Source: Leptospira kemamanensis
GTDB lineage: Bacteria; Spirochaetota; Leptospiria; Leptospirales; Leptospiraceae
Direction: 5' to 3'
Assembly: GCF_004769665.1 (NCBI RefSeq)
Contig: NZ_RQGG01000007.1
Location: 124,001 to 188,000 of the forward strand
Length of the DNA: 64,000 nt
Positions 26,301-34,391 of the stretch are shown here, one piece after another (position 1 is the first letter of the stretch; every line of letters starts with the position of its first letter). Below the pieces are notes generated by a model. That model saw only the letters and a program-made list of their open reading frames with translations, had not been told where the DNA came from and searched no databases. The position numbers and the translations under genes are program-made.

Positions 26301-27899
26301 ATGGATTCAGATTGTATTTTGGCCTATGACATTGGCACCACTGGGGTCAAAACCTGCCTCTTTCGGGTGACAACTACCCTCAGTTTGCTTGCTTCTGCCA
26401 CAAAAGAATACCCGATCCAATTATTGCCAAATGGTGGTGCCGAACAAAATCCTGAGGACTTTTGGGAAGCGATGCGAGATACAACAAAATATGTGTTAAG
26501 CGAATCTAAGCTTTCCAAAGAGAACATCCATGGAATTTCATTTTGTTCTCAAATGCAAGGTCTTGTGCTTGCGGACGAATCCTTTCGTCCTGTTCGAAAT
26601 GTGATGAGTTATATGGACCAAAGAGCCACAAAAGAAATGAAGGAAGGAATTGAACATGGTATTAAAATCGAAGGCATCAACGCATTTAAACTTCTCGTAT
26701 CCCTCTGGATCACGGGAGCAGTGGCCGCGAGTGTAAAAGATCCAATTTGGAAATACAAATGGGTGGAAAGAAACGAACCAGATAACTTTAGTAAGGTGAG
26801 ATGGTGGTTTGATGTCAAAGAATACTTAATTGCTAAGTGCACAAACAAAGCTGTGATGACTAGGGATTCTGCCTTTGCTACATTTTTATACAATTCAAGA
26901 AAAGGCAAAGGAATTTGGAGTCCACTGTTATGTAAATTATTCGGAATTCGCAGAGAACACTTACCAGAACTCATCAATGCGGAAGAAAAAGTGGGAGGAC
27001 TCACAAAGGAAGCAGCTGAGTTTTTAGGACTAAAGGCCGATACACCTGTGTTTGGTGGTGGTGGAGATGCCTCACTCATCGGCGTGGGTGCGGGAGCAGT
27101 GTCAGAGGGAGACACACATATTTATGCAGGAACATCTGGATGGATTGGCACAGTCACCAAAAAGAGAACCGTTGATATCAATGCGAGGATTGCTTCCATT
27201 GTGGGTGCGAGAGTTGGATATTATAATTATTTTGGAGAACAAGAAACCTCTGGCAAATGTTTGCAATGGGTCAAAGACCATTTGGCACTAGATGAAATTG
27301 ATTTGTACTTAGAGAAAAAGAAAATCACGGATGGGCCCGATGCTGTTTACGCGAGTTTATTTGAGTTTATGTTTGATTCCATCAAAGACACCGAACCTGG
27401 TTCGCAAGGTGTGATCTTTACTCCTTGGTTACATGGAAACCGTTGTCCTTTTGAAGACCCAAAAGCACGAGGCATCTTTTTTAATATCAGCTTACATACG
27501 GGAAAACGAGTTTTGATTCGAGCTGTGATTGAAGGAATTCTTTTTCACAAACGATGGATCTTAGAATTATCCAATGCCAAAGTTCCCACTTCGAACTCCA
27601 TTCGTTTTGTAGGGGGAGTGGCTCGTTCGAGCTTCATCTGTCAAATGTTAGCTGACATCACAGGGAAAACCATCGAACGGGTGGTCCATGCGGAAAATGT
27701 GGGAGCCATGGGAGCCGCTGCCATAGCAGCACTAGGACTTGGAAACATCAAAGAATACGAGGACATCAAACAAATGATTCCAGTAGACCAAACATGGATT
27801 CCCAACCCCAAGCTAAAAGCCATCTATGATCGAAACTTTTCTGTCTTTCAAAAACTCTATCAAAGTAACAAAGAACATTTTGCGACCTTAAATTCTTAA
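26301..27899 (+). CDS. FGGY-family carbohydrate kinase (xylulokinase-like)
   Basis: 532 residues from the ATG at 26301, which has a good AAGGAG site; the frame open upstream to 26187 crosses the operator and is not needed. FGGY motifs are LAYDIGTTGVKTCLF (phosphate 1), FCSQMQGLVLAD, a GGGGDASLIGVGAG stretch with the catalytic Asp region, IYAGTSGWIG, and the C-terminal FVGGVARSSFICQMLADITG. The family phosphorylates sugars and polyols such as xylulose, ribulose or glycerol. The substrate here is not evident. Divergent from the FLVCR-like transporter and followed by an MBL hydrolase on the same strand. Confidence 0.85.
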   Translation: MDSDCILAYDIGTTGVKTCLFRVTTTLSLLASATKEYPIQLLPNGGAEQNPEDFWEAMRDTTKYVLSESKLSKENIHGISFCSQMQGLVLADESFRPVRNVMSYMDQRATKEMKEGIEHGIKIEGINAFKLLVSLWITGAVAASVKDPIWKYKWVERNEPDNFSKVRWWFDVKEYLIAKCTNKAVMTRDSAFATFLYNSRKGKGIWSPLLCKLFGIRREHLPELINAEEKVGGLTKEAAEFLGLKADTPVFGGGGDASLIGVGAGAVSEGDTHIYAGTSGWIGTVTKKRTVDINARIASIVGARVGYYNYFGEQETSGKCLQWVKDHLALDEIDLYLEKKKITDGPDAVYASLFEFMFDSIKDTEPGSQGVIFTPWLHGNRCPFEDPKARGIFFNISLHTGKRVLIRAVIEGILFHKRWILELSNAKVPTSNSIRFVGGVARSSFICQMLADITGKTIERVVHAENVGAMGAAAIAALGLGNIKEYEDIKQMIPVDQTWIPNPKLKAIYDRNFSVFQKLYQSNKEHFATLNS

Positions 27900-28003
27900 A
27901 CTCTAAAAAAATCTGAGTTCCCGCTAGATGGGCAAAAGAGATCCGATTTTTAGGAAAGAATTTAAGCTGACAAAGTGGTTCTTGCAACCCATACTGTTTG
28001 CGT

Positions 28004-28936
28004 ATGGGATCTTTTATAACCATTGATACGGAATATGCTGAGTTAAAACAGGTTGCTTCGGCTTATCTCATCGAAGAAGAAGGGCATGGAATTGTGGTGG
28101 AAACCAATACAACTCATGCGATTCCAAAAATTCTTTCTGTGATGGACAAACAAAATGTGAGTCCATCCAACTTAGATTATATCATTGTCACACATGTCCA
28201 TTTGGACCATGCGGGTGGGGCTTGGGCCTTACTTGAATCTTGTCCCAATGCGGTCTTACTTGCCCATCCCAAAACTGCCAAACATTTGATCGACCCAAGC
28301 CTTCTCATCAAAAGTGCAACCTCTGTGTATGGAAAAGAAAATTTCCAAAAATTATATGGAGAGATCAAACCCATCCCCAAAGAACGAGTGCGAGTGATGG
28401 AAGATGGTGAGTTTTTGGATTGGAGAGGCCATAGTTTTGAATTCATTTACACCAAAGGTCATGCCAACCACCACTTTTGTATTTATGATAAAAAACTGAA
28501 TGGTGTCTTCACTGGTGATTCGTTTGGAATTTCATACCCTCATTTGGAAAACGGAAAATCGTTTATTTTTCCTACGACAACTCCCACTGACTTTGATGCC
28601 AAAGAAGCCATGCATTCCATTGATTTAATTATGGGAACAGGGGCTAATGTTTGTTATTTGACTCATTTTGGTGAGATCCAAAACTTAAAACAGAGTGCAG
28701 AAGATTTAAAAATTGGAATCCATCACTGCCAAAATGCCATCCTCGAACTCAAAAACATTCCTAAAGAAAATCGACTTTCCTTTATGGAAAAACAAGTGGA
28801 ACTCATGATCCAGTCATTGGCCAATCGAAATTCTGTTTCTCTCACCGAGAAAGATTGGTCCCTTTTGCGATTGGATGTGAATTTGAATGCTCAAGGTTTG
28901 GTCTATGCGTTTGAAAAATCGGAAAAACATTCTTAG
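28004..28936 (+). CDS. MBL-fold metallo-hydrolase
   Basis: 310 residues from an ATG at 28004 (a TTG six bases upstream is in frame). The metal-binding motif is VTHVHLDHAGG (HxHxDH). Further ligands are in the TKGHANHHF histidine region, FTGDSFG (Asp) and YLTHFGE (His). It resembles glyoxalase II-like or lactonase-like enzymes of the superfamily. It follows the kinase by about 100 bases on the same strand and may belong to the same TetR-controlled locus, or be separately transcribed. The natural substrate is unknown. Confidence 0.8.
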   Translation: MGSFITIDTEYAELKQVASAYLIEEEGHGIVVETNTTHAIPKILSVMDKQNVSPSNLDYIIVTHVHLDHAGGAWALLESCPNAVLLAHPKTAKHLIDPSLLIKSATSVYGKENFQKLYGEIKPIPKERVRVMEDGEFLDWRGHSFEFIYTKGHANHHFCIYDKKLNGVFTGDSFGISYPHLENGKSFIFPTTTPTDFDAKEAMHSIDLIMGTGANVCYLTHFGEIQNLKQSAEDLKIGIHHCQNAILELKNIPKENRLSFMEKQVELMIQSLANRNSVSLTEKDWSLLRLDVNLNAQGLVYAFEKSEKHS

Positions 28937-28946
28937 ATCCCTAAGA

Positions 28947-29426
28947 ATGAATCCTAAACCATTTTCAAAACGAATGTTAGAACAAATTCAAGTGCAAGGT
29001 TTGTTTCATTGTAAAGCCTTTATCATTTTTGGGATCTGCATTGTTTTTTTTGTAAATTGTTTTTCTTCCGAGAAAACAAACAAATCCAAAGAACCAGAAA
29101 TCCAAATCCATTTTTTGTCAAAAGACTTTGAAGAAACCAAATCCATTCCTTCTTCTCTTTTGGATCGTAAGGATTTACTCTTCCTACTTGCGGAATTGTC
29201 CAAAAAAGAAGATCCTTCTATGCGATTTATCTCCACAAACAGAACTGAAGAAATCATGGAAGTGAATGGAATCCGAAATTCTTGGGATGCTGGTTGGGTA
29301 GTCTATGTGAATGGAGAACGAATGGATGGAATGCAGCTGAAACGAGGTGTGAAGGTCGGACCAAATGACCAAATCCGAATTCGATTTGAAACCGTGGAAC
29401 GAGTGTTCGGTCGCCCAATCAATTGA
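28947..29426 (+). CDS. Putative lipoprotein with DUF4430 (transcobalamin-like) domain
   Basis: 159 residues from the ATG at 28947; an ATG at 28974 would place the hydrophobic stretch closer to the N-terminus. The segment AFIIFGICIVFFVNCFSSEK ends in a spirochaete-style lipobox with Cys, so export and lipidation are likely. The C-terminal part (NSWDAGWVVYVNG, then KRGVKVGPNDQIRIRFE) matches the DUF4430/transcobalamin-like beta-grasp pattern, in which W..YVNG and GD.I are conserved. Ligand binding is not established. Convergent with fliE. Confidence 0.65.
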   Translation: MNPKPFSKRMLEQIQVQGLFHCKAFIIFGICIVFFVNCFSSEKTNKSKEPEIQIHFLSKDFEETKSIPSSLLDRKDLLFLLAELSKKEDPSMRFISTNRTEEIMEVNGIRNSWDAGWVVYVNGERMDGMQLKRGVKVGPNDQIRIRFETVERVFGRPIN

Positions 29427-29464
29427 AGACTTGGGCAACAAACATTGGTTATTAACTATTTAGA

Positions 29465-29830
29465 TTATCGTAATGTTGTGAGTTCTCTGTAAGCTCTTAC
29501 GAATCCATCTGACATGGTTTTCGCGAAGGTGAGGGAGATCCTTGCTTTTTCTGCTGCGATCATCACGTCATGGAGTTCCACTGAGTTTGGATCAAAAACA
29601 ATCTTTTGAGTGAGTTCATCCGCTTCCACTTGTTGGTCATTCACTTGTTCAAAGGCTTTTTTCAAAGCATCTGCAAATGTGCCCGCCACTTCGTCAGGTG
29701 ATTTTGCCTCATTGGTTTTTCCATAATGGCGATCATCAGAACGAAGGATTCCGACTTTATCCCCTTGGGGAAGAAGGGAGTGCGGTTTGTAAGTTTGAGA
29801 GGAGAAGGAAGTGATGCGATCAATGGACAT
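29465..29830 (-). CDS. fliE: Flagellar hook-basal body protein FliE
   Basis: 121 residues from the ATG at 29830 with GAGGA seven bases upstream. FliE links the MS ring to the rod. The C-terminal part (VNDQQVEADELTQKIVFDPN, then HDVMIAAEKARISL and RAYRELTTLR) follows the FliE signature closely. The N-terminal 50 residues are less conserved. Last gene of flgB-flgC-fliE; the gap to flgC is 94 bases. Confidence 0.93.
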   Translation of the reverse strand: MSIDRITSFSSQTYKPHSLLPQGDKVGILRSDDRHYGKTNEAKSPDEVAGTFADALKKAFEQVNDQQVEADELTQKIVFDPNSVELHDVMIAAEKARISLTFAKTMSDGFVRAYRELTTLR

Positions 29831-29924
29831 GGGTGATTCCTCTTTCAAATCATCGGTAAACGTCAGGAAACCTAAAGTAAAAAATTATGTCTCATAAAAA
29901 AAAGACTCAAGAAACGACCGAAAC

Positions 29925-30386
29925 TTACGCTCGGCCGATTTCCATGGCTTTGTTCATCATGGCTTTGGAACCATTGATGAGTTGGACATTGGCCTCGTAG
30001 GAACGAGAAGCCGAAATCATATCCGTCATCTCTGTGACGATGTTGATATTTGGCAGTTCCACATATCCTTTTTTGGGCCCCGTTTGGATGGCATCGGGGT
30101 GAGTGGGGTCGTAGGTCAATCGAAGAGGGCTCATGTCCTTCTCAATTTTCATCACCTTGACCCCTTTCCCTTCGCCAGGAGCCACTCCAAATGGATACAC
30201 GGGGCTTTTCCATTGGGTGCGGAGGTTGATCGGTGTTAGAATGACGCGGTCACGACGAAATGGGCCATCTCCATTGGTATTTCTTGTAGTTGTGGAGTTG
30301 GCAATGTTATTGGAGATCACATCCATTCGGAGTCTTTGTGCGGAAAGACCCGTGGCAGAAATATTAATCGAATCAAACATACCCAT
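29925..30386 (-). CDS. flgC: Flagellar basal-body rod protein FlgC
   Basis: 153 residues. The proximal rod protein begins with the axial-family motif SINISATGLSAQRLRMDVIS and NNIANSTTTRN. It ends with NIVTEMTDMISASRSYEANV and ALMNKAMEIGR, both typical of FlgC. The start has a perfect AAGGAG seven bases upstream. It follows flgB by 10 bases in the same operon. Confidence 0.97.
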   Translation of the reverse strand: MGMFDSINISATGLSAQRLRMDVISNNIANSTTTRNTNGDGPFRRDRVILTPINLRTQWKSPVYPFGVAPGEGKGVKVMKIEKDMSPLRLTYDPTHPDAIQTGPKKGYVELPNINIVTEMTDMISASRSYEANVQLINGSKAMMNKAMEIGRA

Positions 30387-30396
30387 AGTTTACTCC

Positions 30397-30828
30397 TTAA
30401 TTGGTTCTCATCACAATGTTAAGCAAACGGTTGTTTTGGTTTAACCGATCAATCATGATATTATAACTCATTTGGTTTTGGTTGGCCTCAACCACTTCCT
30501 TTTCGATGTCCACATTGTTTCCATCTGGTCTCATTGTAGTGAGGTAATCCAAATTGGTTTTGGGTTTGGCATCCCGGTAGTCGAGCGGTTTAAAGAATTC
30601 TATATGACGGTCGTTTGTGATTTTGGTTGGGACCGCTTTGTCTTTTTCAATTTTTTCAGACTCAATCGCACGTTTTAACATGGATTCAAATACCACTTCG
30701 GATCGTTTGAAATGGGGAACGTCCGCATTGGCAATGTTATCGGAGATCACCTTTCGTTTCAGTGTCGCCGCGCCAAGCCCTCGTTCCAAAAGGTCTTGAG
30801 TTTTCATGAAATGTGTTGCTTCAAACAT
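30397..30828 (-). CDS. flgB: Flagellar basal-body rod protein FlgB
   Basis: 143 residues from the ATG at 30828 with GAGAGGA upstream. The proximal rod protein has the N-terminal axial motif LERGLGAATLKRKVISDNIAN and then ADVPHFKRSEVVFE. The C-terminus (VVEANQNQMSYNIMIDRLNQ) is typical. First gene of flgB-flgC-fliE. The open frame to 30939 is not needed. Confidence 0.96.
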   Translation of the reverse strand: MFEATHFMKTQDLLERGLGAATLKRKVISDNIANADVPHFKRSEVVFESMLKRAIESEKIEKDKAVPTKITNDRHIEFFKPLDYRDAKPKTNLDYLTTMRPDGNNVDIEKEVVEANQNQMSYNIMIDRLNQNNRLLNIVMRTN

Positions 30829-30907
30829 ATTTCTCTTCCTCTCTAGTTTCCTTTTCGGTCGGTTTTTCTTCCTCCTAAAGACATTTATGTCACCTCTGCC
30901 TGTTTTT

Positions 30908-30924
30908 TTTGGGGCGGCCCCAAA
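30908..30924. repeat. Perfect inverted repeat about 80 bases upstream of flgB
   Basis: TTTGGGG, centre CGG, CCCCAAA. It lies in the 278-base region between flgB and the hydroxylase gene at 31107. Neither side has a T-run in the right place for a terminator, so it may be an operator or simply chance. I see no gene in the rest of this gap. Confidence 0.5.
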
Positions 30925-31106
30925 GGAACCGAAAACCAAACAGGAACGTATGCCGAGTCGGGCTCTCCCTCCAATCCTCCCCTTAATTTACTTTGTCAGG
31001 ACAAAACCATCCATTGGGTCTGGGGAGGGATTTCCGCTCGATCCCTGCCGCAGACTTAGGGAGTGAAATCAGTAAGTTTCCAATTTAGGAGACAACCCAA
31101 ATTTAT

Positions 31107-31976
31107 TTAAGATGTCAGAAGTTCGGATTCTACCCCGAGTTTTCGTTTTAACTTTCTTTCTTTCCGTTTCGTTTCTCTTTCGCCTATCACCTGTTCGTAA
31201 TACTCTTCGTAATTGGGAAAGTTGGTTCCCATCACTCGGTCCCAAACATTGAAATACAAGGAGTAGTTTCCATGAAACTTTTGGTGGTGGAGGTTGTGGT
31301 GAGTGGAGGTATTGATCCACTTGGTGATGGGGTGGGTTGCCCAACCTTTTGGGAAAAACTCATACCCCAGGTGCCACCAGATATTTAAGATCATGGCATA
31401 AAAGGTTTGGAAGAGGACTATATAAAAGTGAACCGGAACAAAAATCACAAATGGAATGATGTAGATGGCTTCTAAAAATGCTTCTGTCGCTTGGAACCGG
31501 TAAGCGGCAAGGGGAGAAGGATTTACTGATTGATGGTGTTCCGAGTGCACATGGGGATATACTTTTTTCAAATGAGCAAATCTGTGCATCCAATAAAACC
31601 AAGTTTCATGCCAGATCGTAAAGAGAAGAAAGCTGATAAAAAGATAACTGATTTCCCAAACACCAGAAACAGGTCCAAAGTAAACAGAACTTGGAAAAAT
31701 TTTTGCTTTCATCAGTGTGATGTTTGTGACAGCGACTAAAGTAAAAACAAGTAAAGTAACAGCGGACTGGCGAAACTCTTTCCAAACTTTTTCTGCTTTG
31801 GGATATAATTTTTGGATGCGATAGGTTTCAAAATATTCCTTTCGCCAAACATAGAATAAAAGGAAAGCAAAGCCTGCGATCGGATAATAACGGATTAAAT
31901 TCAAAACACCTTGGGCAAACCCAATTTTGGTTACACAATCGAGAACCAACTCACATTGAACGGGACCACCAAACAT
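31107..31976 (-). CDS. Sterol desaturase/fatty acid hydroxylase superfamily membrane protein
   Basis: 289 residues with 4-5 TM helices. The histidine clusters of the di-iron hydroxylase family are present: HRFAH, HSEHH, and HHNLHH, plus a WHETWFYWMH segment ahead. These enzymes insert oxygen or double bonds in lipids. The exact lipid cannot be read from the sequence. The start has AGGAG before ATG at 31976. A very basic C-terminal tail (ETKRKERKLKRKLG) follows the domain. The gene lies just downstream of an AraC-type regulator on the same strand, with putative binding repeats in the 113-base gap between them. Confidence 0.85.
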   Translation of the reverse strand: MFGGPVQCELVLDCVTKIGFAQGVLNLIRYYPIAGFAFLLFYVWRKEYFETYRIQKLYPKAEKVWKEFRQSAVTLLVFTLVAVTNITLMKAKIFPSSVYFGPVSGVWEISYLFISFLLFTIWHETWFYWMHRFAHLKKVYPHVHSEHHQSVNPSPLAAYRFQATEAFLEAIYIIPFVIFVPVHFYIVLFQTFYAMILNIWWHLGYEFFPKGWATHPITKWINTSTHHNLHHQKFHGNYSLYFNVWDRVMGTNFPNYEEYYEQVIGERETKRKERKLKRKLGVESELLTS

Positions 31977-32008
31977 ACTTTTCTCCTGGCTTATTTTAGA
32001 CTCATCCT

Positions 32009-32077
32009 ATCATACCTTTCCTTTCTCGTGTGATCGACCGAATCGGTCAATTCGGAAGGAAAAAAGATTCCGAATCG
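32009..32077 (-). promoter_or_regulatory. Candidate activator-dependent promoter of the hydroxylase gene with direct repeats
   Basis: On the minus strand a -10 box TATGAT lies at 32014-32009 with no good -35 box. CCGAATCG occurs as a direct repeat at 32038-32045 and 32070-32077, exactly 32 bases apart, three helical turns, at about -39 and -71 from the predicted start site. Overlapping palindromes (GACCGAATCGGTC at 32036-32048; CCGAAT...ATTCGG at 32038-32055) lie in the same stretch. AraC-family activators often bind direct repeats at such positions. The assignment is inference. Confidence 0.45.
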
Positions 32078-32089
32078 ATCCGTTCGTTT

Positions 32090-33178
32090 TTATTTTTTGA
32101 ATTTCTTTCGGTATTCACTGGGGCTTTGTCCCAGTTCTCGTTTGAAGGCATCATAAAAAGTAGATTTGGATGGGAATCCGACTTCGTAAGCAATGGTTAA
32201 AATGTTTTTTTCTGGATGGTTTTTGATGAGTTCCTTTGCATCTTCAATCCGGTAATGGTTGAGCAAATGAAAAAAACTTTTTTTCAGATGGATGTTGAGG
32301 AATTCAGAGAGTTGGTGTTCTGACATCTGCATTTGTTTGGCTAATTTTTCCAAATTGATGGTTTCATCCAAATACACTTTTTTGGTTTCCATAAGAGACT
32401 TTAGTCTTTGGTGGAGGGTATCTAAATCAAATGCACCCAGCTGCGAGGTTTGGTATTTTTTTTCTTCAATGACAATACGTTGTACTTCTCCCCATAACTC
32501 AGGGCTTTTTTGACGCAAAAGATAAATGCCAATCACCAAACAGGCAATAAAAAACGAGACAATTTGAAGTCCATGTCTCTCGTGAAAGAATAAAGTGTAA
32601 ACTCCAACAGCACTTGCAATCGCACCAAAACCAACAACGAGTCCCACCAAACGAAGGTGTGCCGACTTTTTGAATGATTCCCATCGAACATAACGAACCA
32701 TATGGGAAAATACATAATAAGCCGCATAAAAAATAGGAAGTACAGCAAGTAAAATGATGATTTGGAATCGAAGTGGAACTCCCTTTTCTAAATAAGAATT
32801 GTGAATCACAATTTTATCTTCCGCAGAGGAAAGATAAAAAGGAAACATCAATCCCAAAACAAGGGCAGCTGGTATGAGTTCCCAAAAGGAAAATCGATTT
32901 TTGTTTGGGTTTTCATTCCAAAGTTCTGAGAAATACTGTTTTAAAAGAGAGCCGATACAAGCGGTAAATGGCAAATGAACCAAATAAAAATGTGGGTAAA
33001 GGCGGTACAGTTCTGTTGAAGTAAGATAGGTATGCGTTTGGAAAAAAGCAGCAAACAAAAACAATAAACCTTGCACAAAGGCCTGTCGACTCAGTTTTGT
33101 TCGGAGAAATTCTCCCAGGGCAAAGAGAAAGGATAATCCTGCCGAAAACGCGATCAGATGAATTGTTACGTTCCCCAT
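32090..33178 (-). CDS. AraC-family transcriptional regulator with N-terminal 7-TM sensor
   Basis: 362 residues from the ATG at 33178. About seven TM helices form the first 220 residues. A short linker and a C-terminal AraC/XylS double helix-turn-helix follow (LEKLAKQMQMSEHQLSEFL; then NILTIAYEVGFPSKSTFYDAF and GQSPSEYRKK). The membrane-anchored AraC architecture is common in Leptospira. It is adjacent to the di-iron hydroxylase gene and is divergent from the Mla operon, so either could be its target. A TTG-started extension to 33226 is possible. Confidence 0.85.
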   Translation of the reverse strand: MGNVTIHLIAFSAGLSFLFALGEFLRTKLSRQAFVQGLLFLFAAFFQTHTYLTSTELYRLYPHFYLVHLPFTACIGSLLKQYFSELWNENPNKNRFSFWELIPAALVLGLMFPFYLSSAEDKIVIHNSYLEKGVPLRFQIIILLAVLPIFYAAYYVFSHMVRYVRWESFKKSAHLRLVGLVVGFGAIASAVGVYTLFFHERHGLQIVSFFIACLVIGIYLLRQKSPELWGEVQRIVIEEKKYQTSQLGAFDLDTLHQRLKSLMETKKVYLDETINLEKLAKQMQMSEHQLSEFLNIHLKKSFFHLLNHYRIEDAKELIKNHPEKNILTIAYEVGFPSKSTFYDAFKRELGQSPSEYRKKFKK

Positions 33179-33266
33179 CAATATAGAAGACTCTGGGGAA
33201 TGCCTTAGAATGTAAAATAAAATCACTTGCCTAGTGTTCGTTCGGAATTAGTTTTACGTTTGGAAC

Positions 33267-34391
33267 GTGGAAACTAACCAAAGGCAATCATCATTTTTGT
33301 GGGAAGGAAATACTCTTGAGATTCACTTACCCCAAGTATTTAACACCATAGAAGTTTCCAAAGACTGGAATACCTTTATGGAGCAGTTAAAAAAGGATAC
33401 TCCCAGAAATATTTCCATTTTTGCGAAGGATCTAAGAGAAGCAGACAGTTCCGGAATTTCATTTTTGAAATTAGTGAGAATCGAATGTGAATCAAAAAAA
33501 ATCCAGTTCGCCTTATTTGGATTAGATGAAAAGTTCCAATATCGATTGAATATCACAAACGACGATAGCAAAAAATACAAAGAACAGTTTGCCGAAGCCC
33601 TACGAAAATCAGAACAAATTGGAAAACTGACAATTGATTCCTTAATGGAATTTAAATACTTAGTCACCTTTACTGGGGAACTTACTGTTTCCTTTTGGCG
33701 TTCTTTTTTACACCCATCCAAAATTAGATGGAAAGATAGTTTCCGAGTTGCGGAATCCATGGGTGTGAATGCGTTTCCGATCATTGCCATGATTGGGTTT
33801 TTACTCGGACTCATCATGTCGTTTCAATCTGCCATTCCCATGAGAAAATTTGGTGCTGAGATCTTTGTGGCAAACCTGGTAGGCCTATCTCTCTTTCGAG
33901 AATTGGGACCACTGATGACAGCATTCATTTTATCTGGTCGTTCAGGTTCCGCTTTTGCCGCTGAGCTCGGAACCATGAAAGTATCGGAAGAGATTGATGC
34001 TCTTACAACGATGGGTCTACCTCCCGTCCAATTTCTCATCATCCCAAGGCTTGTTGCTTCTCTTATCGTTACTCCTCTTTTAACCATCGTGTTCAATTTA
34101 TTTGGTCTCATTGGTGGAGCAGTGGTGCTTATTAGTTTTGGATTCCCTCTCATTACCTTTGTGAATCAGGTGAACATTGCTGTTGGGCTTTCCGATATTC
34201 TAGGGGGACTACTCAAATCCTATTTTTTTGGGATGATCATTGCATCCATTGGATGTTACCGTGGTTTGAAAACAGCATCTGGTGCAGGTGCCGTTGGGGA
34301 ATCAACTACCTCTGCCGTGGTTGGTTCCATCATTCTTGTATCCATCTTGGATGGAATCTTTTCTGTTTTGTATTTTTACTTACGTATATGA
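33267..34391 (+). CDS. mlaE: MlaE-family ABC permease with N-terminal STAS-like domain
   Basis: 374 residues from a GTG at 33267. Residues 1-110 resemble an MlaB/STAS domain (NISIFAKDLREADSSGISFLKLV). The rest is the MlaE permease: SFRVAESMGVNAFPIIAMIGFLLG, FRELGPLMTAFILSGRSGSA, ELGTMKVSEEIDALTTMG and ending SVLYFYLR. MlaE, MlaF and MlaB form the inner-membrane complex that moves phospholipids between the two membranes. The natural STAS-permease fusion replaces a separate mlaB. mlaF follows with an ATGA overlap. Confidence 0.9.
   Translation: METNQRQSSFLWEGNTLEIHLPQVFNTIEVSKDWNTFMEQLKKDTPRNISIFAKDLREADSSGISFLKLVRIECESKKIQFALFGLDEKFQYRLNITNDDSKKYKEQFAEALRKSEQIGKLTIDSLMEFKYLVTFTGELTVSFWRSFLHPSKIRWKDSFRVAESMGVNAFPIIAMIGFLLGLIMSFQSAIPMRKFGAEIFVANLVGLSLFRELGPLMTAFILSGRSGSAFAAELGTMKVSEEIDALTTMGLPPVQFLIIPRLVASLIVTPLLTIVFNLFGLIGGAVVLISFGFPLITFVNQVNIAVGLSDILGGLLKSYFFGMIIASIGCYRGLKTASGAGAVGESTTSAVVGSIILVSILDGIFSVLYFYLRI

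Noticed and set aside
26609..27115. A 168-codon minus-strand frame inside the FGGY kinase gene
   Set aside because: Antisense shadow of a well-supported gene; no recognisable domain or ribosome binding site.
30908..30924. Hairpin read as a terminator
   Set aside because: The T-run precedes the stem on the plus strand, and the minus strand has A residues after it, so termination is not supported.
33323..33817. A 164-codon minus-strand frame inside mlaE
   Set aside because: Antisense to a confidently identified permease, no supporting start signal.
34253..34387. N-terminal extension of MlaF
   Set aside because: It would run inside mlaE in another frame. The ATG at 34388 overlaps the mlaE stop and begins the ABC domain.
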